Assembly (NCBI RefSeq): GCF_050003625.1
Contig: NC_134399.1
Span: 224,558,975 to 224,622,974 of the forward strand
Source: Haematobia irritans
Lineage: Eukaryota; Arthropoda; Insecta; Diptera; Muscidae
DNA: 64,000 nucleotides
Direction of reading: 5' to 3'
The translations under genes and the position numbers were made by a program. This document shows positions 35,187 to 45,999 of the stretch, one piece after another. Below the pieces are notes generated by a model. That model saw only the letters and a list, made by a program, of their open reading frames with translations, was not told the DNA's origin and did not search any database. The number at the start of each line of letters is the position of its first letter. Within the stretch, counting starts at the first letter, position 1.

Positions 35187-36143
35187 CGAAAATCCGACCT
35201 ACTCGCACGCAATGCTGGCAAAATCGCTAAAAGTTGCCAAATCAACCATTACAAATGTAATTAATGTGTTTGGGGAACGTTTGTCGATAGCCAGGAAGTC
35301 TGGATCGGGGGGAAATCGAAAACCGGAAGCCGCTGAGACGACAAAGTGAGTTGCCGGTAGTTTCAAGCGAAACCCTAGCCTCTCTCTCCGATATGCCGCA
35401 AATAAGCTGGGTGTATCGTCTACAACCGTGCATCGAGCCGGACTATCGACTTACAAGAAGGTAGTGACTCCAAATCGCGATGATAAACAAAATACGACGG
35501 CCAAAGCGCGATCCCGGAGGCTGTACACGACGATGCTGACGAAGTTTGACTGCGTGGTAATGGACGACGAAACCTACGTCAAAGCCGACTACAAGCAGCT
35601 TCCGAGACAGGAGTTTTATACGGCAAAAGGAAGGGGAAAGGTAGCAGATATTTTCAAGCACATAAAACTGTCAAAGTTCGCAAAGAAATACCTGGTTTGG
35701 CAACCCATCGTACCTGTGGCTTGAAAAGCAGCATTTTCATAGCTTCCGGGACTGTCAACCAAGAAATTTACGTTAAAGAGTATTTGAATAAACGTCTGCT
35801 GCCTTTCCTGAAGAAACGCGATTGTTCCGTACTGTTTTGGCCGGATTTGGCATCTTGCCATTACGGTAAAAAGGCCATGGAGTGGTACGCCGCCAAGAAC
35901 GTGCAGGTGGTTCCCAAGGACAAGAACCCTCCCAACACGCCAGAGCTCCGCCAAATTGAGAAATACTGGGCTATTGTCAAGCGTAACCTAAAGAAAACCA
36001 AAAAAACTGCTAAGGACGAGCAGCAGTTCAAGGCAAACTGGCTTTCTGCGGCGAAGAAGGTGGACAAGGTGACTGTACAAAATCTGATGGCAGGTGTCAA
36101 GCGTGAGGCCCGGCAATTCGGATTTGGAAAAGCGAAAGCCTAA
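35187..36143 (+). pseudogene. Tc1/mariner transposase, DD37E type, broken and 5'-truncated
   Basis: The frame opens at the fusion with family A (residues ENPTYSHAMLAKSLKVAKS, a helix-turn-helix region), meets an in-frame TGA at 35347-35349, resumes through the first catalytic Asp (VVMDDETY) and breaks by an apparent one-base loss near 35714-35718. The next frame (35697-36143) gives the second Asp (FWPDLASCHY) and, 37 residues later, the Glu of LRQIEKYW. The 37-residue spacing is that of the mosquito-type ITmD37E group. Three lesions (missing start, stop, frameshift) mean it cannot make active enzyme. On the right, 'gaccgtatcaccctt' followed by TA looks like the surviving terminal repeat. Confidence 0.88.
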
Positions 36144-36306
36144 CTGAATATTTTTCCTGAATTTTATACTAATTGAACTTGAAAAAGAAATTTAAATTGA
36201 TTTTTTAGATAAACGATTTCACCGATTTACACGCGTTTTCCCTTGACCAAATTTTGACCGTATCACCCTTTAGGGTGGAATACAATGTTAGTAAAATGAA
36301 ACTTCA

Positions 36307-36762
36307 ATAAGAAAACTGCAGAATTCACTTGTAGAAATCGATAGATGGATGGACAAATGGGGTTTAAAATTACCATGGATATGAGGACAGTACCATGGAT
36401 ATGATCCAAAAATTTCAAAACAAAGTTCTGAGGGAAATAGTAAACGCTCCATGGTATATAAGAAACAAAGTTCTACATAGAGATTTGAACATAAACACTG
36501 TAAGGGAAGAAATCCAGATAATAGCAGAAGCTCACGAAAAAAGACTGATCTCTCACACAAATGCAGAGGTTCCTACACTACTGCAAGAATTAACATCGAG
36601 GAGACTTCGTAGATACAAACCTTCTGAACTGAAAATGGGTTTCAGAATAATTATTTTATCATAAAATAACTACTAGTTAGTCTCAATATAATAGACTAGT
36701 TGTAGTATAGTAACTTAAACAATGTTTTTAAGTTTAAGAAACAAAATAAAAAAAAAAATTGA
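36307..36762 (+). pseudogene. LINE reverse transcriptase 3' remnant (I/Jockey-like)
   Basis: 36307-36372 reads IRKLQNSLVEIDRWMDKWGL, the segment that follows the reverse transcriptase active site in insect LINEs. A deletion then joins it, in another phase, to 36395-36664 (MIQKFQNKVLREIVNAPWYI, later INTVREEIQ and RRLRRYKPSELK), the typical C-terminal end of I/Jockey-clade ORF2. It ends in 'acaaaataaaaaaaaaa' (36742-36760), a poly-A tail. No endonuclease or catalytic RT motifs remain, so it is dead. Clade assignment rests on remembered motif style only. Confidence 0.75.
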
Positions 36763-37032
36763 TGCAAAACGAAAGACTTAAGGAACAAACTTCGTAATGG
36801 AATGGAGGAAAGAATTATCTCAATAACATATATATTTTTTTAATTCTTCAAAAAATTTAAGTCATCGTACCAACAAAATGCATGACTTTTGTGTATACAT
36901 GACTTAAACTGGAGAGCCCAGTCTATATTGCCGATATATCGACATTTGGTCGGAGATGAATTACAACACTTATACCAATTTGTAGCACCAAAATATCATT
37001 AAGGTCCAATTATATCGATATATTTCTATTGT
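36763..37032. other. Spacer, nothing recognised
   Basis: AT-rich, contains 'acttaggaacaaacttcg'-type words; no gene. Confidence 0.35.
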
Positions 37033-37034
37033 TA

Positions 37035-37658
37035 CACTGAAAAAAATATTGTCGTGAGGTCAAAGATTTCATGTCTTTAAAATACGAATACAAATTTTGC
37101 TTAGCATAGAAGACGCATTTCTCTAAAATAAAGTTATTTCCCTTGTCCAGGAGTCGATAAACTTTTCAATGAAGTCGTATTGTCCTTATAATTAAGTGAT
37201 TTGACTTAAAAATGGGTATCTTAACATGAAAGAAAAAATTTATAGGCTAAGGTCAACTTGACTTTAATAATTCAGAAAAATTCTTTAAATTTAATGAAAT
37301 TGTCTTTAAATTTGCTGCGTTCAAATATAGGACATGTTTTTCAAAACTTTATTTTAAAGAAGTTTTTTACTTCAAACATAGCATAATTTCTACTGGAAGT
37401 CTAGTCCTAATTTGAAAAATAAAGTTGCCGTTAACTCGTTTTTAAAGGACTTTGATAGCATATGAAGAAAAAAAGCTGAGAAAGCGAAAAATTAAAATTT
37501 GCTTCCTAGAAGCAAGTACACAAAACCTAAATTTAAAAGAGAATTGTGTCTTAAAAGTATCCTTACTTGTATTCTCCGCTTCTTTGGCTCGGAATCAATA
37601 CCAAATTTTTTAAAGTAAAGACAAAATCTTTGGAAGCGAGTATGCTTTTTTTTCAGTG
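37035..37658 (+). mobile_element. CACTGAAA TA-MITE, copy 3
   Basis: Termini 'cactgaaaaaaatattgtcg' and 'gcttttttttcagtg', flanked by TA (37033-37034, 37659-37660). Interior as in the other copies ('acatgaaatctttgacctc' on the complement); about 30 bases shorter than copy 1 through a deletion near 37315. Confidence 0.9.
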
Positions 37659-37794
37659 TATATAGTTATATAGTTACAACGGCAAAACATTTTACTTTTT
37701 TATGTGGTCCACAATTGACTTTAAGGATAAGTTTAGAGACCAGAAAAACAGTACTAGTCCCTTAGAATTTTCCTACTTTTTAGCAACCTACTTT

Positions 37795-38530
37795 TAGGAG
37801 CAAATTATGAGAAAAATATTAATACACATCCAAAACACTGAATTCGGATCACACCTTAAGAACTGATGCAAATTCTATGCAACGGATGATGAAGTGGTGA
37901 ACATCCGTCCTACGACAACCCAGCAAAAAAATTGGCACAACTTTATAAGCACTTCCAAAAATGTCCTTCCAGAGATGTTCTTTATTTTAACTACTCAAGA
38001 AGTCCTTTTAATTCAATTTTATATAACTCGCTTTTTTCATACTTTTAAAGGGCTATTTTAACATTTTTTGTTTCAAATATGTTAAAAACAGGGTAAGGAT
38101 TAATAAAATGGTATAAATTATTTAAATTTTGTCGAAAAATTTTCTAAATTCATTCTACAAAAATTGCGAAATTTTGCAAATATTTGAGGTCAAGCGCTAG
38201 ATTGCATTAAAAATTATAATAAAATTATTGTAATTATTTGTCGAAATACCACAAAATTTTTTAATTCACATCCCAAAAACACTGAATTCGGATCACATAT
38301 AAAGAAGTGATGCATATTCAGTGCAACGGCAGTTGAAATGGTGGACATCCGTCCTATGACAAGGCCATATTAAATTCATCGCTTCTGCGCCAATTTGCAC
38401 CACTTCCGGATCCAAAAAGGACATTTTCGCTACTTTTTTTAGCGACGCTTTTGTTGCTTAGAAGTCCCGCTACTTCCGGATACAAAAAGAAACTGTTCAC
38501 TCTTTCTTTGGCGACTCATTTTTTTGCTGG
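37795..38530 (+). mobile_element. CCAGCAAAA MITE, best-preserved copy, preceded by a fragment
   Basis: The complete copy runs from 'cccagcaaaaaaattggcac' (37919) to 'gcgactcatttttttgctgg' (38530); its ends form an inverted repeat (CCAGCAAAAAAAT). 37795-37918 is the 3' half of another copy of the same family ('ctgaattcggatcacacctt'). An internal 'cacttccggatccaaaaag' block is duplicated near the right end. Confidence 0.75.
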
Positions 38531-39666
38531 TATTTTGTTCTCTTATTATTTATTTTGTATATTTAAGATTCATTAGACTTTTAAATTTAGGTTTGGCGTA
38601 ATTTAAGCTCGCAAGCAAATTTAAGATATTTGTACCTTACAAGATTAAAATCCCCAATTCAAGGTATAAAAATCGTAGTCATTCTCAAATAAAATACCAT
38701 TTTTAAGTTAAAATTTTAAAATCTTGAATCCTAGTAATATATATTTAATGCGAAGTTACCAAAAACACCAAATTTAAGGACGATTTCTATAATATTTTTG
38801 ATTCAGATCTATTCAAACCAAGTTGATATTTGTTTACGTAATGAGAAAGCGCCTTTAATGAAATGAATCTTCCACACAAAACGATTTAGGGCGATTTTTG
38901 AGTACAACAAATTGTTTTCCTACCTTATAATATATATTATTTTTTTCAATTTAAAAATAAAATTAAATTTGCTTTTAAAGAAGCAAATCTTCAACTAAGA
39001 GGCATCTTCATTGGTTTAAAATTTCATATACCGTTGCATTACAAACACAACCAATTCATGACAAAATTGTTTCTCTCCTAAAATTTTAATATTAACATTT
39101 AAAATAAGAATAGTAAAATAAATAAAAGCATAACAAAATTACCCTCTACTCATTACTATAAACCAAAATCAATGACCAAGTCAAAAAAAATCCCAAAATA
39201 ATTATAACCGAGGCGTTGATTGTGATAGAGTGCGAGAGTCAAGGCAAGTCATGGGCAGAAGCCAAAAAATTGTAAATGACCACGACGGACATGTAAACAA
39301 TAGCACTTTATGTGTTTGCGACTTATGGACGTTTGAATGATGATGCCCATTGTAGCTGGTTTAGTATCTAACACTCGATGTTATTGTTGTCCCCTGTTTT
39401 TTTTTTTTTTGGTTTCGGGGGTTCTGGTGAAGTCAGTGAAACCCAACAAGTTTGACAAGAACCCAAATCGAAGTCAGAGAGTTTATTCACGTCGCTACAC
39501 AACAACCACACAACTCATAAAAAAAACCCAAAGCGGGCGAGGAAGTAGACGGGAGATATTAATAAACAATTTAACATCTTTTCTAGTTTCACAAGCGATT
39601 CAGACAGACTAAACACGAGCATTAAGACAGACGGATATTTCGTATCTGCGCACAATCAAATCAACG
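38531..39666. other. Upstream region of the 39667 gene
   Basis: 38570-39000 is AT-rich with faint resemblance to the second MITE family. From 39180 the composition shifts (gagtgcgagagtcaaggcaag). 39440-39660 likely holds the 5' UTR and promoter. 'gattcagacag' near 39598 is a possible initiator; no clear TATA box can be chosen. Confidence 0.4.
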
Positions 39667-41464
39667 ATGTTAGCCAAAAACCTCAAATGTGGCTTTCTCT
39701 TGGTGACTTTTCTAGCCATCTTACAAATCCAAGGTAAACTTATATAAGCATGGAGCAAATTAATTTGGGATAATATGAGATTGTTCTCTTTCAGTGTGTC
39801 CTGCCCAATATGCCCAACAGCAGTATAGAAATGTACCCAGAACAGGATCCGTTTCTAAGGCTACCAGTACAGCTTTTGAACGTGAAGTGGATTATGGTAA
39901 TGTTGAGTATAGCAAAGGTGTTGCCAATTCCAGAACTATAACGAAATCAAATGGAGGAGCCCGTAATGGAGGCGTGACAACCGTTTCTAAAAGCAATGCA
40001 GTTTCTCGAGAAATCGAATTGGGTGGTCTACCAATTGGCAGTACCCTAACCCGTTCTCAAACTCGGACCAATGGTGCCGTTTCCAAGGCCGTGTCGCACG
40101 ACTTGAATGTTGGCCAATATAGTCTGGGCACGACCTTAAATCGGGGTCAGAGTTCCTTTGGATTACAACGTGCAGCCGATGGCGGTGTGCAATTCGGTTT
40201 GGGAGCTCTAAGTTTCGACCTATCACGCAATAACCAACCCGATGCTGGAGCTTATACTCAGGCGCAAGCCCAAGCTCAAGGTCTTAACGCTAAGGCTAGA
40301 GCCAATAGCAATTCGCGAACAAATACCCAACAATATGGAAACGTAGGTGTGACCAATACATTTTCCAAGTCGAATGCCGTCAGCCGTACAAAACAGGGCC
40401 AGACTTCAGCCAGCACTGGGGGCTTTACAGGAGGAGCTGCAACCAATGGTCTTACTTATGGCCAAGGATTTAGAACACGCCGAACTCCTTCTGCACCTCC
40501 AGCACCTGTTTACGCTGCCCCTGTGCGTCAAGTGGCACCCAGATCCCCATATCCTCAAGTAAATTATGTTAGGCCTAAACGTAGAGCCCAATATATTCCC
40601 TTCGTATATCCCGGTAATGACTATGATCGTAGATTTGGAGCTAACAAGAGGCCTGGATTTGGTAATCAGCCTCAGTCTCAAAATGCCAACGCTCAAGGTT
40701 TGGCCAACAACAAGGGTGATTTATTCGAACAACAGGCAGGTGCCAATACTCAAACCAATCAGGAAGTGAATGAGAGTGGAATCACCCAGAACAATGGAGC
40801 ATCTAGTATTGGATCCAATCTTGCCACCGATGGTACCAGCGGCCAAGTAAGTTCTGCCAATGTGGCTCAAATGAATGCGGTAACCGCAGATGGTTCCCAG
40901 AGTTCGAATAGTGCTCAAAGTCAAGCTCTAAATTTTGATGCGAAACAACAACAGGCCGCCACATCGAATGCCGGCACCAATCAAGTAATAACAGCCACCG
41001 GGGAACGTTCAGAGGCCAACAGTGGTTCCCAGTCAACCAATAACAATGAATTTGGTACCTCCAGTAATATTGCCAATACCAACTCTGCCGTATTCCGCGA
41101 AGGCAATACAAGTGGCTCACAGGCTGATTCTAGCAGTCAATCCATCTTCCAGGGCAATAATGGTCAAAATTCTGCAGCAAACACTCAATCTGGTGTGACC
41201 TCCACCCGAGGAGCCGATGGTTCTGTAAGCAATTCCGCCACTAGCAATGCTTCTGTGGTGAGTCAGGGCGGCAAAGGTGCAAGTGCCAATGCTGTGGCAT
41301 CGGCTTCAGCAAGCTCTAGTTCGGGCGTTGGTGGTGGTAACTCCTTTGCAAATGCCCAAGGCGGTGCTGGCGGCGGAGGAGCTTTCTCTAATACTGGAGC
41401 TTCTGCCAATAATCAAGCAGCTCAAGGTTTTGCCAATAGCAAAACTGGAAATCGTAGAGGTTAG
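39667..41464 (+). CDS. Secreted Ser/Asn/Gly/Ala/Gln-rich protein, two exons
   Basis: Exon 1 (39667-39733) encodes MLAKNLKCGFLLVTFLAIL..., a clear signal peptide. The 61-bp intron 39734-39794 has GTAAAC at the donor and 'ctctttcag' at the acceptor, phase 1, and exon 2 (39795-41464) ends at TAG. The predicted product has 578 residues. The mature part begins near CPAQYAQQQY and holds about three degenerate repeats of roughly 35 residues (SKATSTAFEREV, SKSNAVSREIEL, SKAVSHDLNV each followed by a Gly/Ser/Arg segment). An Ala/Gln/Asn stretch follows, then a basic Pro-rich linker with RPKRRAQ (a possible proprotein-cleavage site), then a long S/N/G/A/Q low-complexity tail rich in ANAQG and SASS. Cys is almost absent, so there are no disulfide-rich domains. 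This composition fits an extracellular structural protein (cuticle, eggshell, silk or secretion), but I do not recognise the gene. Confidence 0.85.
39734..39794 (+). other. Phase-1 intron after the signal-peptide exon
   Basis: Donor 'caag|gtaaac' and acceptor 'ttgttctctttcag|tg'. 61 bp is a normal small fly intron. Splicing creates a split Val codon and joins the signal peptide to the long frame. Confidence 0.85.
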
Positions 41465-41536
41465 AAAAATTAATTGTTTTTGATTTCATGGCTAATTTTG
41501 CACAGTCCACTTTTATTTATGTTGAAGTTTTTGCAC

Positions 41537-41542
41537 AATAAA
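41537..41542 (+). promoter_or_regulatory. Polyadenylation signal AATAAA
   Basis: AATAAA 73 bases after the stop codon of the 39667-41464 gene, followed by 'gttttctgttttgtcgttgt', a GT/T-rich downstream element. Confidence 0.7.
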
Positions 41543-41621
41543 TTATCGTAAATGTTGTGATGTGTTTTCTGTTTTGTCGTTGTAATACACTTTGATATTA
41601 AGGTTTATGTTAGTTTGGCTA

Positions 41622-41805
41622 TGGTCACACTAGGCAAATATGTCACCAATATGGGTGTCAAACATTTTTCCAAAACCATTTTCAAATTATCTGGATACCG
41701 GTTTTGGAAAATAATTCTACCATGATGTTACTTATCCAATATGACCTAAAAATATTTGGTGGAATTCTATTTTGATTTCTGTCAAATATTTGCCCAGTGT
41801 GACCA
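41622..41805. mobile_element. Palindromic MITE whose ends match core-promoter Motif 1
   Basis: Left 'tggtcacactaggcaaatat', complemented right 'tggtcacactgggcaaatat'; TA lies on both sides (41620-41621, 41806-41807). The interior also partly mirrors itself ('ttttccaaaaccattttc' against 'ccggttttggaaaat'). About 184 bp. The outer ten bases equal the fly core-promoter Motif 1 consensus YGGTCACACTR, the binding site of M1BP in Drosophila, at both ends. It sits 80 bp beyond the polyadenylation signal of the upstream gene. Confidence 0.8.
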
Positions 41806-42069
41806 TACAGTTCTGTTCATAACTAAATTAAATTATAAGTAAAAATAAGTCAGAACAAGTATATACGGCCGTATGTTCGGTCAGGCCGAATCTTACGTAC
41901 CCTCCACCATGAGTTGCATAGAAACTTGTACTAAAGACTGTCATCCACAATCGAATTACTTGGGTTGCGGTAACACTTGCCGATGGCAAGGTATCTTAAA
42001 ACTTCTTAACACCGTCTTTTCAATTGTAAGTTAGTCCATACGGGCTATATATTAAACAAAAACGACCTA

Positions 42070-42625
42070 TTAAATACGTAAATATTTTCTATAGAAATAA
42101 AATGTTGACAAAATTTTCTATGGAAATAAAATCTTGACAAAATTGTCTATAGAAATAAAATTTTGACAAAATTTTCTATAGAAATAAATTTTTGACAAAA
42201 TTTTCTATAGCAGTAAAATTTTGACAAAATTTTCTATAGAAATAAATTTTTGACAAAATTTTCTATAGCAGTAAAATTTTGACAAAATTTTCTATAGCAG
42301 TAAAATTTTGACAAAATTTTCTATAGAAATAAAATTTTGACAAAATTTTCTATGGAAATAAAACCTTGACAAAATTTTCTATGGAAATAAAATTTTGACA
42401 AAATTTTCTATAGAAATAAATTTTTGACAAAATTTTCTATAGCAATACAATTTTGACAAAATTTTCTATAGTAAAAAAATTTTGACAAAATCTTCTATGG
42501 AAATAAAATTTTGACAAAATTTTCTATAGAAATAAATTTTTGACAAAATTTTCTATAGCAATACAATTTTGACAAAAATTTTTATAGTAAAAAAATTTTG
42601 ACAAAATTTTCTATAGAAATAAAAT
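42070..42625. repeat. 29-bp minisatellite inside B5
   Basis: About 19 units of 'ttttctatagaaataaaatt'+'ttgacaaaa'. Variant units ('tatagcagtaaaa', 'tatggaaataaaa') recur in blocks such as 42195-42300 and 42420-42600, showing local duplication of several units at a time. Confidence 0.9.
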
Positions 42626-43499
42626 TTTGGTAGACTATTTTTGGGGATCGGCTATATATAACTATAGACCGATATGAAGCAATTTTGGCATAGTTGTCAG
42701 CGGCCATATACTAGCGCAATGTACCAAATTTCAGTCGGGATGAATTTTGCTCCTCCCATAGTTCCGGTGGTCAAATCTGAGGATCGGTTTAAATGATGGT
42801 TATATATAATTAAGACCGGTATGGACCAATTTTTGCATGGTTGTTAGATACCATATACTAACACCATGTACCAAATTTCAGCCGGATTGAATGAAATTTG
42901 CTTCTCTTTGAGGCTCCGCAAGCCAAATCTGGGGATCGGTTTATATGGAGGCTATATATAATTATGGACCGATGTGGACGAATTATTGCATGTTTATTAA
43001 ATACCATATACTAATACCATGTACACAATTTCAGCCGGATCGGGGGAAATTTGCTTCTCTTAGAGGCTCCGCAAGCCAATTCTGGGGATCGGTTTATATG
43101 TGGTCTATATATAATTATGGACCGATATGGACCAATTTTAACATGATTATGAGAGACCATATACTAACACCATGCACCATATTTCAACCAGATCGGATGA
43201 GTTTTGCTACTCCAAGAGGCTCCAAATCTGCAAGCCAAATCTGAGCGTAAAAGTGGTCCGATATGGCCCATTTGCAATACCATCCGACCTACATTAATAA
43301 CAACTACTTGTGCCAAGTTTCAAGTCGATAGCTTGTTTCGTTCGGAAGTTAGCGTAATTTCAACGGACGGACGGACGTACGGACATGCTTAGATCGACTC
43401 AGAATTTCACCACGACTCAGAATATATATACTTTATGGGGTCTTAGAGCAACATTTCGATTTGTTACAAACGGAATGAAGTTAATATACCACCATCCTA

Positions 43500-44149
43500 C
43501 ACTGAAAAAAAAATTGTCTCGAGGTCAAAGATTTAATGTCTTTAAAAGACGAATGCAAATTTTGCTTAGAATAGAAGACGTATTTCTCTAATATAAAGTT
43601 TTTTTTTCCTTGTCCAAAAGTCGATAAACTTTTCAATGAAGTCATATTGTCCTTATAATTAAGTGATTTCACTTAAAAATGGGTATCGTAACATGAAAGA
43701 AACAATGTTTGGGCTAAGATCAACTTGACTTTAATAATTCAGAAAAAATCTTTAAATTTAATGAAATTTTCTTTAAATTTGTTGGATCTTGACTACAAAG
43801 CAAAAAATCGTTCAAATATAGGAAATGCCTTTCAACACTTTATTTTAAAGACGTTTTTTATTTAAAACATAGCATAAATTCTGCTGGAAGTCGAGTTTTA
43901 ATTTAGAAAATAAAGTTGTCGTTAACTCGTTTTTAGAGGACTTTGATAGCATATGAAGAAAAAAAGCTGAAAAAGCGAAAAATTAAAATTTTCTTCCTAG
44001 AAGAATGTACACAAAACCCAAATTTAAAAGAGAATTGTGTCTTAAAAGTATCCTTATTTGTATTCTCCGCTTCTTTGGCTCCGAATTAATACCAAAATTT
44101 TTAAAGTAAAGACAAAATCATTGGAATCGGGCATGCTTTTTTTTCAGTG
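43500..44149 (+). mobile_element. CACTGAAA TA-MITE, copy 4
   Basis: Termini 'cactgaaaaaaaaattgtc' and 'gcttttttttcagtg' with TA at 43498-43499 and 44150-44151. Inserted in the B5 5' end; the empty form 'accataggatgg' (complement 'ccatcctatggt') is seen at the starts of B1 and B2. Confidence 0.9.
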
Positions 44150-44175
44150 TATTGTGGAGGGTATAAAAAGCTAAG

Positions 44176-44712
44176 CATTACACTTTGTATTCTTTCCCTA
44201 AACTAACCCTACAGCATTAGTAAGACCATGTACCATGATTTACTTAAATAGATGATATCACATCCACGATATAGCATAAAATATTAACTTGAATGAGAGC
44301 TGTTATATTCGTTAAAATCGGATGAGCTACATATAAATGTTTACAAAGATTTTAAAATCAAGCCTAACGTAACGTCTTCACAATAAGTCTTGACCTTTTT
44401 ATATTTAGTCAAAAGATTCAATATCTCAATTATTTAATTATTATTTTATTATTACAATTATGCCTCCAAATCAAATACGATCTTCTTATACAAAGAAAAT
44501 TTGTCTTGATTCAAAGATACACGGATATAATTTTCAAAACTGGATATCCTTAATTGCATTAAAAAAATGTTTTTTAAACGAAAATTACGGACTTTCCTCC
44601 AATTCTTTATTTTACAAAAATGTTTACTTAATTTAGTTATAAAATTTTATTTTACCGAAATCACTAATTTAGTTCCCTAAATTTAGATTTTCATACAAAT
44701 AATTCAAATGTT
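44176..44712. other. AT-rich spacer
   Basis: Some words resemble the second MITE family (for example 'caaagattttaaaatcaagc', 'caatatctcaattatttaat' near 44350-44450), reversed and decayed. No gene. Confidence 0.4.
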
Positions 44713-45430
44713 GGGGGTCGGTTTACATGGGGCTATATATATAGTTATGAACCGATATGTACCAATTGTTGCATGATTATTAGAAGGCATACACAGACAT
44801 TACGTACCAAATTTCAATCGAATCGTATGAAATTTGTTTTTTCAGGAGGCTCAAGCGTTAAAACCTAGGGAAAGTTTTATATTGGGTCTATAGACAATTA
44901 TGGAAACATTTTTATGATTTTCTAAAATTTTAATTGGATTTTAAAAAAATATTCAATAAAAATTTTATTGATTCCACAATTCTTTTAGTTGAAAAAAAAA
45001 TCTATTACTGAAATTAATTTTATTATTTAATTGTTTGATTTGAATAATGTGTATGATTGAAAACATTTCAGTATAATATTAATTAGATTAAGAACTAATT
45101 TCGTGATTGAAGAAAAACAATATTTTTTCTGGATATGAGGACTATACCCAAAATGGTCCGAAATACCCGATGGTGTTCTACATGCCATCCCACATCAACA
45201 ACAACTACCATAATTATATCAAATTAGAAGTCGATAGCTTGTTTCGTTCGGAAGTTTGCGTGATTTCAAAAGACGGACGGACAGCCGGACGAAAGGACGG
45301 ACAAAGCTAGATCGACTCAGAATTTCACCACGAATATATAATTTATGGGGCCTGAGACCACTATCTCGATGTGTTACAAACGGTACGACAACGTAAGGGT
45401 ACCGCCCATTCTATGGTGTAGGGTATAACA
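44713..45430 (-). mobile_element. Family B fragment (copy B6) interrupted by AT-rich repeat
   Basis: 44713-44925 holds B monomer sequence, 44930-45110 is 'aattaatt'-type repeat, and 45115-45430 resumes with 'atgaggactatacccaaaat', the GTCY complement near 45272-45302, 'gttacaaacgg' and 'ctatggtgtagggtataac'. Confidence 0.7.
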
Positions 45431-45700
45431 AGAAGATATACCGTATGATAATGGAAAATCATACGAGCAAAATAACGGCCACGTTTGCAGCACTCTTTTT
45501 TTTCCCCTAGCCATAAAACAAAAGTGGCTTTCCTATCTCCTACATAAAGGCCAGACCATACACCGCATCGAATTCTCATGGATTTTCCAAACTCCAAATG
45601 TGACAATTTCGCTTGGTGATGATTGGGGGGCAATGGCCATCATCAGTCAAGATGGTTTTTCGATTGATTAGTTTTTTTTTAACACTTTTGTAGTGAATTT
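45431..45700 (-). pseudogene. Badly decayed mariner transposase fragment
   Basis: On the minus strand, TKRNCHIWSLENP and, in the next frame, RCGVWSGLYVGD followed by GRYFARMI line up with the KQNCRIWSEEQP, TVWCGLYAGG and GDRYRSML blocks of the intact-looking DD41D protein at 51420-52073. At least one frameshift lies between them and no catalytic residues are preserved. Confidence 0.45.
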
Positions 45701-45999
45701 TAATAAATGAAATAGCGCGTAGCATCAACCATGGAATTCTTTTATTAGACCCAGAATTCAAATTGATTGTCAATATGCAGAGCTACAGCGTCGTCTTTCT
45801 CAGATTCCAGTTATCAATTAGCAATATTCTATACTCGAAGTTTTTATAAAATTCTTTTCGCCACAAAAACTGGAAAAATTACATGGTCGCGAAAAAAAGT
45901 ACATGGTCTTTATGACCTTGTAATGGTACTAGACATATTTATACGTAACCGATAGAAAAGTAAAAAAAAAATGAATGGTCAAGAAAACACACTCAAAAC
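45701..45999. other. Spacer, no gene
   Basis: 'acatggtcgcgaaaaaaagt' near 45882-45902 echoes the interior of the palindromic MITE at 55168. Nothing else is recognised. Confidence 0.35.

Larger units (their letters stand above)
41855..44175 (-). mobile_element. Family B element, full length (copy B5)
   Basis: Left (3') end 'acaagtatatacggccgtat', hairpin 'ttcggtcaggccgaa', 'cgattacttgggttgcgg', 29-bp minisatellite (42070-42625), B monomers (42650-43250), GTCY complement near 43362-43385, '(ta)n' words near 43420, 'ataccaccatcc', a TA-MITE, then 'tgtggagggtataaaaa'. Every family B part is present. The hairpin has one mismatch. Confidence 0.87.

Noticed and set aside
40406..41120. Minus-strand ORFs opposite the 39667 gene
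   Set aside because: Shadows of the low-complexity coding strand; no splice sites or motifs.
42070..42625. CRISPR-like array
   Set aside because: Units are contiguous with no unique spacers, and the sequence is eukaryotic.
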